Shown piece by piece: positions 1-5,198 of a stretch of DNA of 10,006 nt (the stretch's first letter is position 1; each line of letters starts with the position of its first letter). This stretch comes from Pedococcus sp. Its GTDB lineage: Bacteria > Actinomycetota > Actinomycetes > Actinomycetales > Dermatophilaceae. Made by a program: the position numbers and the translations under genes. The stretch is taken from contig JAICSZ010000045.1 in NCBI GenBank assembly GCA_025936615.1, positions 1 to 10,006 on the forward strand. Direction: 5' to 3'. Under the pieces are notes generated by a model. The model was given only the letters and a program-made list of their open reading frames with translations. It was not told where the DNA came from and did no database searches.

Positions 1-287
1 CCGAGCCACACGAGGTTGATGGTGCGGCTGCCGTCGTAGAGGTCGACGACCAACGCGGGGACGTTCACGCGCGGGCGCAGCGTCACCGCGCGCACGGTGC
101 CGGCGACGGTCGCCTCCTGCCGGTCGTGCAGCTCGCTCATGGGGGTGCACCCCAGACGCTCGGCGTCCTGCTTGAGCTCGTCGGCCTCGATCTGGGACAC
201 CGACTTGGTCAGCCGCTCCCCGAGCCGGGCGAGCGGGCCGGGATGGCGCTGGGCTTCGTGTCCGACGGGCTGCTGCCTGAGTGACAT
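1..287 (-). CDS. OB-fold nucleic-acid-binding domain protein (3' part off the left edge)
   Basis: The first 95 codons of a leftward gene are visible; the rest lies beyond the window. The ATG at 287 follows the stop of the DUF3710 gene by 8 bases, so this is the last visible gene of the DUF4193-dut-DUF3710 operon. The N-terminus is a charged helical region (LGERLTKSVSQIEADELKQD, about residues 22-41). After it comes a beta-rich stretch, EATVAGTVRAVTLRPR (about 58-73), then ALVVDLYDGSRTINLVWLG at the window edge. The 'VAGTV...DGS...VWLG' pattern is typical of a small OB-fold family found next to DUF3710 in actinobacteria (the Rv2694c-type protein of M. tuberculosis, named from memory). The family's role is not established; binding of single-stranded nucleic acid is inferred only from the fold. 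A weak AGGTAG-like sequence lies upstream and translation is probably coupled to the gene before it. Confidence 0.85.
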   Translation of the reverse strand, partial: MSLRQQPVGHEAQRHPGPLARLGERLTKSVSQIEADELKQDAERLGCTPMSELHDRQEATVAGTVRAVTLRPRVNVPALVVDLYDGSRTINLVWL

Positions 288-295
288 GGTGGGCG

Positions 296-1126
296 CTACC
301 TGACTTCGGTGATCTCGGGGCCGCGCTCGAACGGCTTGAGGTCCCCGGCGCTCCTGCCCTGCTCGGCCGCGGTCCCACCCTCGTCCGGGGCCAGCTGCTC
401 GGGCAGCTGCAACGGCAGCAGCTCCCGGGGGGCCATGGCGGCCTCGCCGCGCACGACCACCGCGTTGCGGACGACCTGCACCAGCGGCTCGGCCGCCTCG
501 TCGTCGATGGCGGCACGGCCGGAGAAGACCGCACGCAGGAACCACCGCGGCCCGTCGACCCCGGTGAACCTCGCGGGGGCGAACACGGTGCGCCCGTCGG
601 GACCGGCGGACGGCATGCGGGTGCGCAGCTCGGTGCCGAGCACGCCGCGCTGCTCGTCGGCGGTGCCGCCCTGGGCGACGACCGACTCGGCGATCTCGGC
701 GCGGATGTCGTCCCAGATCCCCATCGTCTTCGGGGCGGCGAACGCCTGGAGCTGCACGGCGGAGTCGCCGATCACAGCCGTGGCGCCGACGACCTGCCCG
801 GCCTCCTCGTCCACCTCTAGGCGCAGCTCCATGCCGGCAACGCCCATGATCCGCAGGCCACCCAGGTCGAGGCGACCGTCGTCGCCGTCGACGTCCGCCG
901 CGTCGAACGGGCCGGCGGCGGCCGCCTCGTCGGCGTTGGTGTCGTCAGCTGCGGCTCCACTGGTGGCGGAGTCGGTGGTGCCGGGGTCGACCGCGTCGTC
1001 CTCGGGCTCGGACTCGGCTTCCGGGGCCTCGGCTTCCGGGATCTCGGCTTCCGGGATCTCGGTCTCGTGCGACGCCTCGGTCTCCTGCGACGCCTCGGGC
1101 TTGCTGCCTCGGCGGAAGATGCTCAC
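296..1126 (-). CDS. DUF3710 family protein
   Basis: A 276-residue soluble protein of unknown function. The start chosen is the GTG at 1126 (reads [11 protein letters not shown]), which overlaps the dut stop codon as GTGA; an open frame extends up to 1240 but that part belongs to dut. Residues 1-8 are basic. Residues 9-70 are a low-complexity acidic linker rich in Glu, Ala and Pro, encoded partly by tandem DNA repeats. The conserved domain begins at GPFDAADVD (72-80) and runs through [10 protein letters not shown] (87-96), the beta-rich [39 protein letters not shown] (129-149) and [12 protein letters not shown] (192-203). It ends with the family-like C-terminus [11 protein letters not shown] (266-276). 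This matches the DUF3710 family (Rv2696c in M. tuberculosis), which sits beside dut in many actinobacteria. No catalytic motif, signal peptide or membrane segment is visible. A link to nucleotide or DNA metabolism is only inferred from the neighbours. Confidence 0.9.
   Translation of the reverse strand: MSIFRRGSKPEASQETEASHETEIPEAEIPEAEAPEAESEPEDDAVDPGTTDSATSGAAADDTNADEAAAAGPFDAADVDGDDGRLDLGGLRIMGVAGMELRLEVDEEAGQVVGATAVIGDSAVQLQAFAAPKTMGIWDDIRAEIAESVVAQGGTADEQRGVLGTELRTRMPSAGPDGRTVFAPARFTGVDGPRWFLRAVFSGRAAIDDEAAEPLVQVVRNAVVVRGEAAMAPRELLPLQLPEQLAPDEGGTAAEQGRSAGDLKPFERGPEITEVR
1014..1094. repeat. In-frame tandem repeats in the acidic linker of the DUF3710 gene
   Basis: Three 15-bp units (1014-1028, 1029-1043, 1044-1058) share the core TCGGCTTCCGGG; the second and third are identical. 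They are followed by two 18-bp units (1059-1076 and 1077-1094) that differ at one base. Both unit lengths are multiples of three, so copy-number change would only lengthen or shorten the Glu/Ala/Pro linker ([10 protein letters not shown] and EASxET on the coding strand). Confidence 0.85.
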
Positions 1127-1614
1127 TGGTCGGTCATGTCCTTCACTGTCTCGGTGCGGGCGCCAAAGCCTCCACTGGCCCCGTGCCCAGTGTCCCCCCG
1201 CGGGGTGTCGTCGAGCGAATCGACCTCGAGGAACTCGCACAGGGCGACCTGCTGGACCACGAGCTGGGCGATCCGGTCGCCGCGACGGACCGTGAAGGCC
1301 TCCCGCGGGTCGAGGTTGACCAGGTTGACGAGCACCTCGCCGCGGTAGCCCGCGTCGATGGTGCCCGGCGCGTTGACCATGCTGATGCCGTGACGTGCGG
1401 CCAGCCCGGAACGCGGGTGCACCAGGCCCACGTGCCCGTCGGGGATGGCCAGCGCGACACCGGTCGCCACCAGGGCCCGCTCCCCGGGCTCGAGGGTGAC
1501 GTCGTGGGCGGCGTGCAGGTCCGCGCCCGCGTCACCGGGGTGGGCGTAGCCCGGCACCGGTAGCCCCGGGTCGAGCCGCATCAGCTGCACGGGGACGCGC
1601 GAAGGGCCAGTCAC
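1123..1614 (-). CDS. dut: Deoxyuridine 5'-triphosphate nucleotidohydrolase (dUTPase)
   Basis: Hydrolyses dUTP to dUMP and pyrophosphate in the cytoplasm, keeping uracil out of DNA and supplying dUMP for thymidylate synthesis. The 163-residue product has all five motifs of trimeric dUTPases in order: [11 protein letters not shown] (27-36); [11 protein letters not shown] (68-76); [13 protein letters not shown] (84-93), with the catalytic Asp at 87 and the uracil-stacking Tyr at 90; [11 protein letters not shown] (111-119); [15 protein letters not shown] (139-152), the flexible glycine-rich C-terminal arm. The GTG at 1614 was chosen because it gives the usual family length; the frame stays open to 1689 but the extra residues are not dUTPase-like and would overlap the DUF4193 gene. 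It lies 53 bases after DUF4193 and overlaps the DUF3710 start by four bases, so it is probably co-transcribed with both. Confidence 0.97.
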   Translation of the reverse strand: MTGPSRVPVQLMRLDPGLPVPGYAHPGDAGADLHAAHDVTLEPGERALVATGVALAIPDGHVGLVHPRSGLAARHGISMVNAPGTIDAGYRGEVLVNLVNLDPREAFTVRRGDRIAQLVVQQVALCEFLEVDSLDDTPRGDTGHGASGGFGARTETVKDMTDQ

Positions 1615-1622
1615 GTGGACTG

Positions 1623-1628
1623 ACCCTA
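1623..1628 (-). promoter_or_regulatory. Possible -10 element (TAGGGT) just upstream of dut
   Basis: On the minus strand TAGGGT fits the relaxed actinobacterial -10 pattern TANNNT and ends 8 bases before the GTG start of dut. Transcription from the expected distance would give a nearly leaderless mRNA. No convincing -35 is visible. The embedded AGGG could instead act as a weak ribosome binding site. The same ATAGGGT-N8-GTG layout occurs at tdk. Confidence 0.3.
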
Positions 1629-1667
1629 TCTCGCGCTGCGGCCCCTGCGCGCCGTCGTGCACTGACC

Positions 1668-1967
1668 TCAGGCGGCGCACTCCCGACACACCATCTGCCC
1701 GTTGACCTCCTTGGCCAGCTGGCTGCGGTGGTGCACCAGGAAGCAGCGCGAGCAGGTGAACTCGTCGGCCTGCCGGGGCAGTACGCGCACCGACAGCTCC
1801 TCGCCCGACAGGTCGGCGCCGGGCAGCTCGAAGCCCTCGGCCTGCTCGGTCTCGTCGACGTCGACGCTCGATGCGCTCTTGTCGACGCGTCGTGACTTCA
1901 GCTCCTCGATGGAGTCCTCGGAAAGCTCGTCGTCCGTCTTCCGCGGAGCGTCATAGTCAGTCGCCAT
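1668..1967 (-). CDS. DUF4193 family zinc-ribbon-like protein
   Basis: A 99-residue acidic protein, very close to the usual family length. It starts at the ATG at 1967, reading [20 protein letters not shown], the characteristic opening of this actinobacterial family (Rv2699c in M. tuberculosis). Residues 20-60 are charged and probably flexible. The C-terminus carries two Cys pairs, C72-x2-C75 ([10 protein letters not shown]) and C94-x2-C97 (MVCRECAA), arranged as a small zinc ribbon; zinc binding is inferred from this spacing. The molecular function is unknown. Dcd-like or RNA-polymerase-partner roles cannot be claimed from the sequence. A minus-strand AGGAG lies 13 bases upstream of the ATG, somewhat far for a ribosome binding site, and GAAAG is closer. 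This is the first gene of the leftward operon DUF4193-dut-DUF3710-OB-fold. The longer open frame to 2084 runs into the control region and is not family-like. Confidence 0.94.
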   Translation of the reverse strand: MATDYDAPRKTDDELSEDSIEELKSRRVDKSASSVDVDETEQAEGFELPGADLSGEELSVRVLPRQADEFTCSRCFLVHHRSQLAKEVNGQMVCRECAA

Positions 1968-2040
1968 GGTCGCTTTCGCACTCCTGATCTCTTGGTTCCC
2001 AAACTTCCCGGCCGTGCCGGGGAGCCCCAGACGCCGGTGT

Positions 2041-2059
2041 AACGCGGCAGTCCCGCGTT
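2041..2059. repeat. Inverted repeat AACGCGG-N5-CCGCGTT upstream of DUF4193
   Basis: Perfect 7-bp arms (2041-2047 and 2053-2059) flank a 5-base centre, about 75-90 bases upstream of the DUF4193 start. On the plus strand the right arm is followed by TT, but no plus-strand gene ends here, so a terminator role is unlikely. An operator for a dimeric regulator, or a hairpin in the 5' leader of DUF4193, are both possible. Confidence 0.5.
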
Positions 2060-2143
2060 TTGTGCCCGTGCAGGCGGGGATCATGCCCTATCCGCGGCTC
2101 CACGTCACCATCGGGTCCACGGACAGGTCAGGGAACGCTCTGG

Positions 2144-2166
2144 GTTCACCCAGATTTCACCCAGAT
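2144..2166 (+). promoter_or_regulatory. PHO-box-like tandem 11-bp direct repeat
   Basis: The 11-mer TTCACCCAGAT occurs twice back to back (2145-2155 and 2156-2166). Shifted by one base to 2144, the units read GTTCACCCAGA and TTTCACCCAGA. This matches the known Streptomyces PhoP box layout of adjacent 11-nt units with a conserved GTTCACC-type heptamer. The 11-bp period puts both copies on the same DNA face, as expected for OmpR/PhoB-type response regulators. The midpoint lies about 60 bases upstream of the transcription start predicted from the -10 at 2204. Which regulator binds, if any, is inference. Confidence 0.5.
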
Positions 2167-2203
2167 CCGGCAACCGGGTTCGGTTTTCGGGCGTCGGTAC
2201 AAG

Positions 2204-2209
2204 TACAGT
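2204..2209 (+). promoter_or_regulatory. Candidate -10 element (TACAGT) for the 61-residue gene
   Basis: TACAGT fits TANNNT and would start a transcript near 2216, giving a leader of about 60 bases before the ATG at 2275. No good -35 is present at 16-18 bp (TTCGGT lies 19 bp upstream), which would fit a promoter that depends on an activator bound at 2144-2166. This is inference from pattern only. Confidence 0.3.
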
Positions 2210-2274
2210 CCTGACCCCAGCCCGACCGATGTCCCACGACCCGATGTTCCGTCACCGAAGTGAGGGGTTGCGCG

Positions 2275-2460
2275 ATGACCGAGTTCCACCACGAGATCAC
2301 CCATCGCGCCGCGCGCGCGGTGCAGTCCCTGCGCGCGGCGCAGGAGTCCGGGGACGACTACCTCGTCTCGGTCCGCGAGGCAGAGCTCGAGAACCTCGCC
2401 CGGCTCGCGCAGGAGCACGGCTTGCGGGTGCCCGAGCTGTCGGACTACTCCGCCGCCTGA
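2275..2460 (+). CDS. Small helical hypothetical protein (61 residues)
   Basis: I do not recognise a named family. The ATG at 2275 is preceded by a strong Shine-Dalgarno GAGGGG at 2262-2267, spaced 7 bases; an in-frame GTG at 2260 would include that site and is less likely. The product (MTEFHHEITHRAARAVQSLR at the N-terminus, then ESGDDYLVSVREAELENLAR) is predicted to be two amphipathic helices joined by the SGDDY turn, with leucine/alanine spacing in both. It has no cysteine, signal peptide or membrane segment. The central pattern 'GDDYLVxVRxAELENLxRLAxEHG' looks like a small conserved actinobacterial protein I have seen without a function. The last 16 bases overlap the 3' end of the oppositely oriented phosphatase gene. 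The PHO-box-like repeat upstream suggests regulated expression. Confidence 0.8.
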   Translation: MTEFHHEITHRAARAVQSLRAAQESGDDYLVSVREAELENLARLAQEHGLRVPELSDYSAA

Positions 2461-3326
2461 CCCAGTGGCGGCTCGTCGCCGGCCCTCTGTGCCGCCGACT
2501 GCACCAGCGTCGCGAGCTCAGCGTGCAGCCCGCGAGGCGCGGCTAGCACCATGGAGCTGTCGGGCGGACCGCCCGTCAGGCCGGTCACCAACCCCCCGGC
2601 CTCGGCCACCACGAGCCACGCGGCCGCCATGTCCCACGGGTTGAGACCCCGCTCGAAGTAGCAGTCGAGGGTCCCGGCGGCGACGGCGCACAGGTCGAGC
2701 GCCGCGCTCCCGATCCTGCGGATGTCGCGCAGCCGTGGCACGACGTGGAGCACGACCCGGGCCTGCCACTCACGCCGGACGGGGTCGTAGCCGAAGCCGG
2801 TCCCCGCCAGGGCCTGGGCCAGCGGCGGCGCGCCGTGCAGCTCGAGGCGCCGGGGTGCCGCGCCCGGTGCCTCCAGCCACGCCCCACCGGCGAGGTGCGC
2901 ATGGAACACCTCGCCGCTGGTGGGGTTGACCACGGCCCCGGCCACGGGTGCCCAGCTGCCTGGCACGGCAGGGTCGCCGACGACGGCAGCGACCGACACG
3001 GCATACGCAGCAATGCCGTAGAGGTAGTTGACCGTCCCGTCGATGGGGTCGACCACCCAGGTGACGCCCGAGCCGCCGGCAGCACCGCCCTCCTCCTCGC
3101 CGAGGAAGCCGTCCTGCGGGCGGGCGCGCCCCAGCCGGTCGCGGATCAGGTCCTGGGCCCGCTGGTCCATCTCGGTCACGATGTCGGTGGCACTGGACTT
3201 GGTCCGCGCCACCTGGAGGTGCTCGGGTCGCTCCTCGACGACCAGCCGGGCGGCCTCGCTCGCGACGTCGACCGCGATCCGCTCGAGCTCGCGACGTTCG
3301 TGGACCTCGGGAAGGGCCAGTTCCAT
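2445..3326 (-). CDS. suhB: Inositol monophosphatase family protein
   Basis: A 293-residue cytoplasmic phosphatase of the Mg2+-dependent, Li+-sensitive FBPase/IMPase superfamily, of normal length. Visible motifs: KSSATDIVTEMD (43-54), FLGEEEGG (74-81) with the metal-binding Glu at 77, WVVDPIDGTVNY (90-101) with metal ligands Asp93 and Asp96, and NPWDMAAAWLVVAEAGG (229-245), the second signature, with Asp232. Likely substrates are myo-inositol-1-phosphate or another small sugar phosphate; the exact one cannot be read from the sequence. The symbol follows the homologous actinobacterial locus (Rv2701c), which lies near DUF4193 and dut in mycobacteria. The ATG at 3326 shares its A with the ferrochelatase TGA stop (TGATG), and a GGGAG lies just upstream, so translation is coupled. 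An upstream in-frame GTG at 3341 is possible but lies inside the ferrochelatase gene. The 3' end overlaps the convergent small gene by 16 bases. Confidence 0.93.
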   Translation of the reverse strand: MELALPEVHERRELERIAVDVASEAARLVVEERPEHLQVARTKSSATDIVTEMDQRAQDLIRDRLGRARPQDGFLGEEEGGAAGGSGVTWVVDPIDGTVNYLYGIAAYAVSVAAVVGDPAVPGSWAPVAGAVVNPTSGEVFHAHLAGGAWLEAPGAAPRRLELHGAPPLAQALAGTGFGYDPVRREWQARVVLHVVPRLRDIRRIGSAALDLCAVAAGTLDCYFERGLNPWDMAAAWLVVAEAGGLVTGLTGGPPDSSMVLAAPRGLHAELATLVQSAAQRAGDEPPLGQAAE

Positions 3327-4447
3327 CAGTCGCTCCCGCACAGTGCAGGTCGCGCCACGCGCAGGTTGGGGCAGCACCCGGGCGGGCAGACCGCCGGCAG
3401 CGGCCCGTCGACTGTTGGCCACGCGGGGCAGGTCGGGCTCTCGCCGCGGGCCTGCGCAGCACGCTCCTCGAGCAGGTCGACCAGCCCTGAGACGAACTCG
3501 TCGTCGGTGCCGACGGTCGGCACGCGGACGAGCCGCAGCCCGAGCCGCTCGGCGGTGGCGGCCGCCTCGGTGTCGAGGTCGTAGACGACCTCCATGTGGT
3601 CGGACACGAAGCCGACCGGGGCCAGCACCACGGTCTGCACCCCCTCGTCTGCGAGCTCCGCGAGCCGGTCGTTGACGTCAGGCTCGAGCCATGGCTGGCT
3701 CGGCGACCCCGACCGGGAGCAGTAGACCAGCTCGCCGGTGAGCTCGGTGTCCAGCGTGGCGTTCATCTCGGCCGTGATGGCCGCGACGAGCGCGAGGTGC
3801 TGGCGCTGGTAGGCGCTCCCCTGCCCGTCGCCGGGTCCCGACGTGTCGTCCATGGCGGTAGGGATGGAGTGGGTGACGAACAGCAGTCGTGTGCCGCGCG
3901 CACCGTCGTCCTCGCCCCTCACCGCCCGCACTGCCTCGGTGACGAGCCGGGCGTTCGTCCGGGCGAACCCGGGGTGGTTGAGGTAGGGCCGGATCTTGTC
4001 GACTTCGAGGTCGAGTCCCTCTTCGCGTACCTCGTGCAGCGCGCCGGCCAGGTCCTCGCGGTACTGCCGGCACGAGGAGTAGGAGGAGTAGGCACTGGTG
4101 ACGACGGTGACGAGCCGGCGCAGCCCGCGCCCGTGGGCCTCACGGAAGGCATCGGCGGTGAACGGCGTGAAGTTGCGGTTGCCCCACAGGACCGGGGTCG
4201 TGATCCCACGTCGGTCCAGCTCGGTGCGCAGCGCGTCGATGAGGGCGCGGTTCTGGTCGTTGATCGGGCTGCGGCCGCCGAAGGCCTGGTAGTGCGCCCC
4301 GACCTGTTCGAGCCGCTCGTCGGGGATGCCCCTGCCGGCGGTGACGCGGCGCAGGAAGGGCAGCACGTCCTCGGACTTCTCCGGACCGCCGAAGGACAGC
4401 AGGAGGATGCCGTCGTAGGGGTGCAGCGGCGCGATGTCGTCGGTCAC
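3326..4447 (-). CDS. hemH: Ferrochelatase (coproporphyrin-type expected in actinobacteria)
   Basis: Inserts Fe2+ into the porphyrin ring. In actinobacteria the family generally works on coproporphyrin III (also called CpfC), with decarboxylation to haem afterwards; that assignment is family knowledge. The 373-residue product begins VTDDIAPLHPYDGILLLSFG. It carries GNRNFTPF (89-96), the catalytic-His motif LLFVTHSIPTAMD (188-200, His193), SRSGSPSQPWLEPDV (244-258) and the Glu motif GFVSDHMEVVYDLD (279-292, Glu286). The C-terminal tail has Cys340, 354, 358, 359 and 370, and internal Cys126 and Cys243. This recalls the [2Fe-2S]-binding tails of several actinobacterial ferrochelatases, though which cysteines are ligands is uncertain. 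The GTG at 4447 overlaps the TRIC stop as GTGA, with GGAG 9 bases upstream. A much longer open frame to 5200 runs antisense-like through TRIC and is spurious. Confidence 0.96.
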   Translation of the reverse strand: MTDDIAPLHPYDGILLLSFGGPEKSEDVLPFLRRVTAGRGIPDERLEQVGAHYQAFGGRSPINDQNRALIDALRTELDRRGITTPVLWGNRNFTPFTADAFREAHGRGLRRLVTVVTSAYSSYSSCRQYREDLAGALHEVREEGLDLEVDKIRPYLNHPGFARTNARLVTEAVRAVRGEDDGARGTRLLFVTHSIPTAMDDTSGPGDGQGSAYQRQHLALVAAITAEMNATLDTELTGELVYCSRSGSPSQPWLEPDVNDRLAELADEGVQTVVLAPVGFVSDHMEVVYDLDTEAAATAERLGLRLVRVPTVGTDDEFVSGLVDLLEERAAQARGESPTCPAWPTVDGPLPAVCPPGCCPNLRVARPALCGSD

Positions 4448-5079
4448 GCGGGATCTCCGGTTCGCAGGGGCTTGGGGGCGTTGACGTGGAGGACCACCGC
4501 GGCCATGCGCAGCCCGAAGACGAGCAGCACGCAGCCCCAGACCACCAACGGGCTGATGAGCTCGAAGTGGTGCGCGGTGACGACGAGGGTCGAGCCGAGC
4601 AGTGCAGGCAGGGCGTACATCTCGCGGCGCAGCACCTCGGGGACTTGACCGGCCAGGACGTCGCGCACCATGCCGCCGCCCACCGCGGTGATGCCACCGA
4701 CGATGACCGCCGGGACCGCGTTGGCGCCGGCCCCCAGCGCGGTGAGGGACCCACCGACTGCGAACACGGCCAGCCCCACGGCGTCGAGGACCCGGACGAA
4801 CCGCGAGATCCGCTCCACTCCGGGGTGGTAGACGAAGGTCACCAGGCCGGCGACGAGGGCGCCCGCCAGCAGCCGCCAGTCGGAGATGCCGGTGGGTGGG
4901 ATGCGACCGATCAGCACGTCGCGCATGATGCCGCCACCGAGGGCGGCGGCCGATGCGAGCACCAGCACGCCGAACAGGTCCAGCCGCTTCTTCACCGCGA
5001 CCAGCCCGCCGGACAGCGCGAACGCGAACACGCCCACGAGGTCGAGGACCAGCTGGAGGTTCGTGTCGAGGGTGAGCAT
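4444..5079 (-). CDS. TRIC / UPF0126 family membrane protein (two-repeat channel or transporter)
   Basis: A 211-residue integral membrane protein with about seven hydrophobic segments. It is built from two homologous halves: the first about residues 9-85, the second about 97-175. Each half carries the family signature, GGGIMRDVLIGRIPP (48-62) and GGGMVRDVLAGQVPEVL (134-150). A last hydrophobic helix follows (178-197). This is the YadS/UPF0126 family, annotated as trimeric intracellular cation channel (TRIC)-like; some bacterial members have been linked to glycine transport, so the substrate here is open. The ATG at 5079 gives the normal family length. There is no clear Shine-Dalgarno, and a TACTTT -10-like element ends 10 bases before the ATG, so the mRNA may have a very short leader. 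It is the first gene of TRIC-hemH-suhB and overlaps hemH by four bases. A functional tie to haem synthesis is not established. Confidence 0.93.
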   Translation of the reverse strand: MLTLDTNLQLVLDLVGVFAFALSGGLVAVKKRLDLFGVLVLASAAALGGGIMRDVLIGRIPPTGISDWRLLAGALVAGLVTFVYHPGVERISRFVRVLDAVGLAVFAVGGSLTALGAGANAVPAVIVGGITAVGGGMVRDVLAGQVPEVLRREMYALPALLGSTLVVTAHHFELISPLVVWGCVLLVFGLRMAAVVLHVNAPKPLRTGDPA

Positions 5080-5089
5080 CGCGAGACCA

Positions 5090-5099
5090 AAAGTACCCT
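5090..5099. promoter_or_regulatory. Overlapping divergent -10 elements between the TRIC gene and sepH
   Basis: The decamer AAAGTACCCT reads TACCCT on the plus strand (5094-5099) and TACTTT on the minus strand (5095-5090). Both fit TANNNT and share the central TA base pairs. The minus element lies 10 bases before the TRIC ATG at 5079. The plus element would give a sepH leader of about 30 bases to the 5133 ATG or about 95 bases to the 5199 ATG. No clear -35 is visible on either side. This is a candidate bidirectional promoter, inferred from pattern. Confidence 0.4.
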
Positions 5100-5120
5100 C
5101 GCGGCGTGGTCGCTTTGGCC

Positions 5121-5192
5121 GGGAGGTCGACAATGGCAGAGTCGGCCGCGACGAGTACACCACCAGACCGCCCCGCACGGGGCACTGCGGAG
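5121..5192 (+). promoter_or_regulatory. Two ribosome binding sites serving alternative sepH starts
   Basis: GGGAGG at 5121-5126 lies 6 bases before an ATG at 5133, and GGAG at 5189-5192 lies 6 bases before the ATG at 5199, in the same frame. The upstream start would add 22 mostly disordered residues (MAESAATSTPPDRPARG...). Both sites look functional by spacing. The downstream start matches where SepH proteins normally begin. Confidence 0.55.
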
Positions 5193-5198
5193 AAGTCC

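Larger units (their letters stand above)
1968..2274. promoter_or_regulatory. Divergent intergenic control region
   Basis: This 307-bp stretch separates leftward DUF4193 from the rightward 61-residue gene and is the only gene-free stretch above 300 bases. It must hold promoters for both directions. It is visibly less GC-extreme than its surroundings, with T-rich and A-rich patches. It contains a 7-bp-arm inverted repeat at 2041-2059, an 11-bp tandem direct repeat at 2144-2166, a candidate rightward -10 at 2204-2209 and a good Shine-Dalgarno GAGGGG at 2262-2267. I could not place a convincing leftward -10/-35 pair for DUF4193. An 82-codon open frame at 1966-2214 exists but lacks a ribosome binding site and is not believed to be a gene. 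Confidence 0.75.

Noticed and set aside
281..1295. Plus-strand frames of 179 and 328 codons opposite DUF3710
   Set aside because: Ser/Arg/Pro-rich low-complexity translations with no ribosome site; DUF3710 on the minus strand fits family start and end motifs.
2048..2064. Inverted repeat at 2041-2059 followed by TTTTG as a rho-independent terminator
   Set aside because: No plus-strand gene ends upstream of it, and the U-run partly belongs to the right arm; an operator or leader hairpin fits the position better.
1966..2214. 82-codon plus-strand frame starting [10 protein letters not shown] in the divergent region
   Set aside because: The hydrophobic opening looks like a signal peptide, but there is no ribosome binding site, the start overlaps the DUF4193 start, and the frame runs through the repeat elements.
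2146..2418. 90-codon minus-strand frame across the PHO-box-like repeat and the small gene
   Set aside because: It conflicts with the small gene on the plus strand, which has a strong Shine-Dalgarno and plausible codon use.
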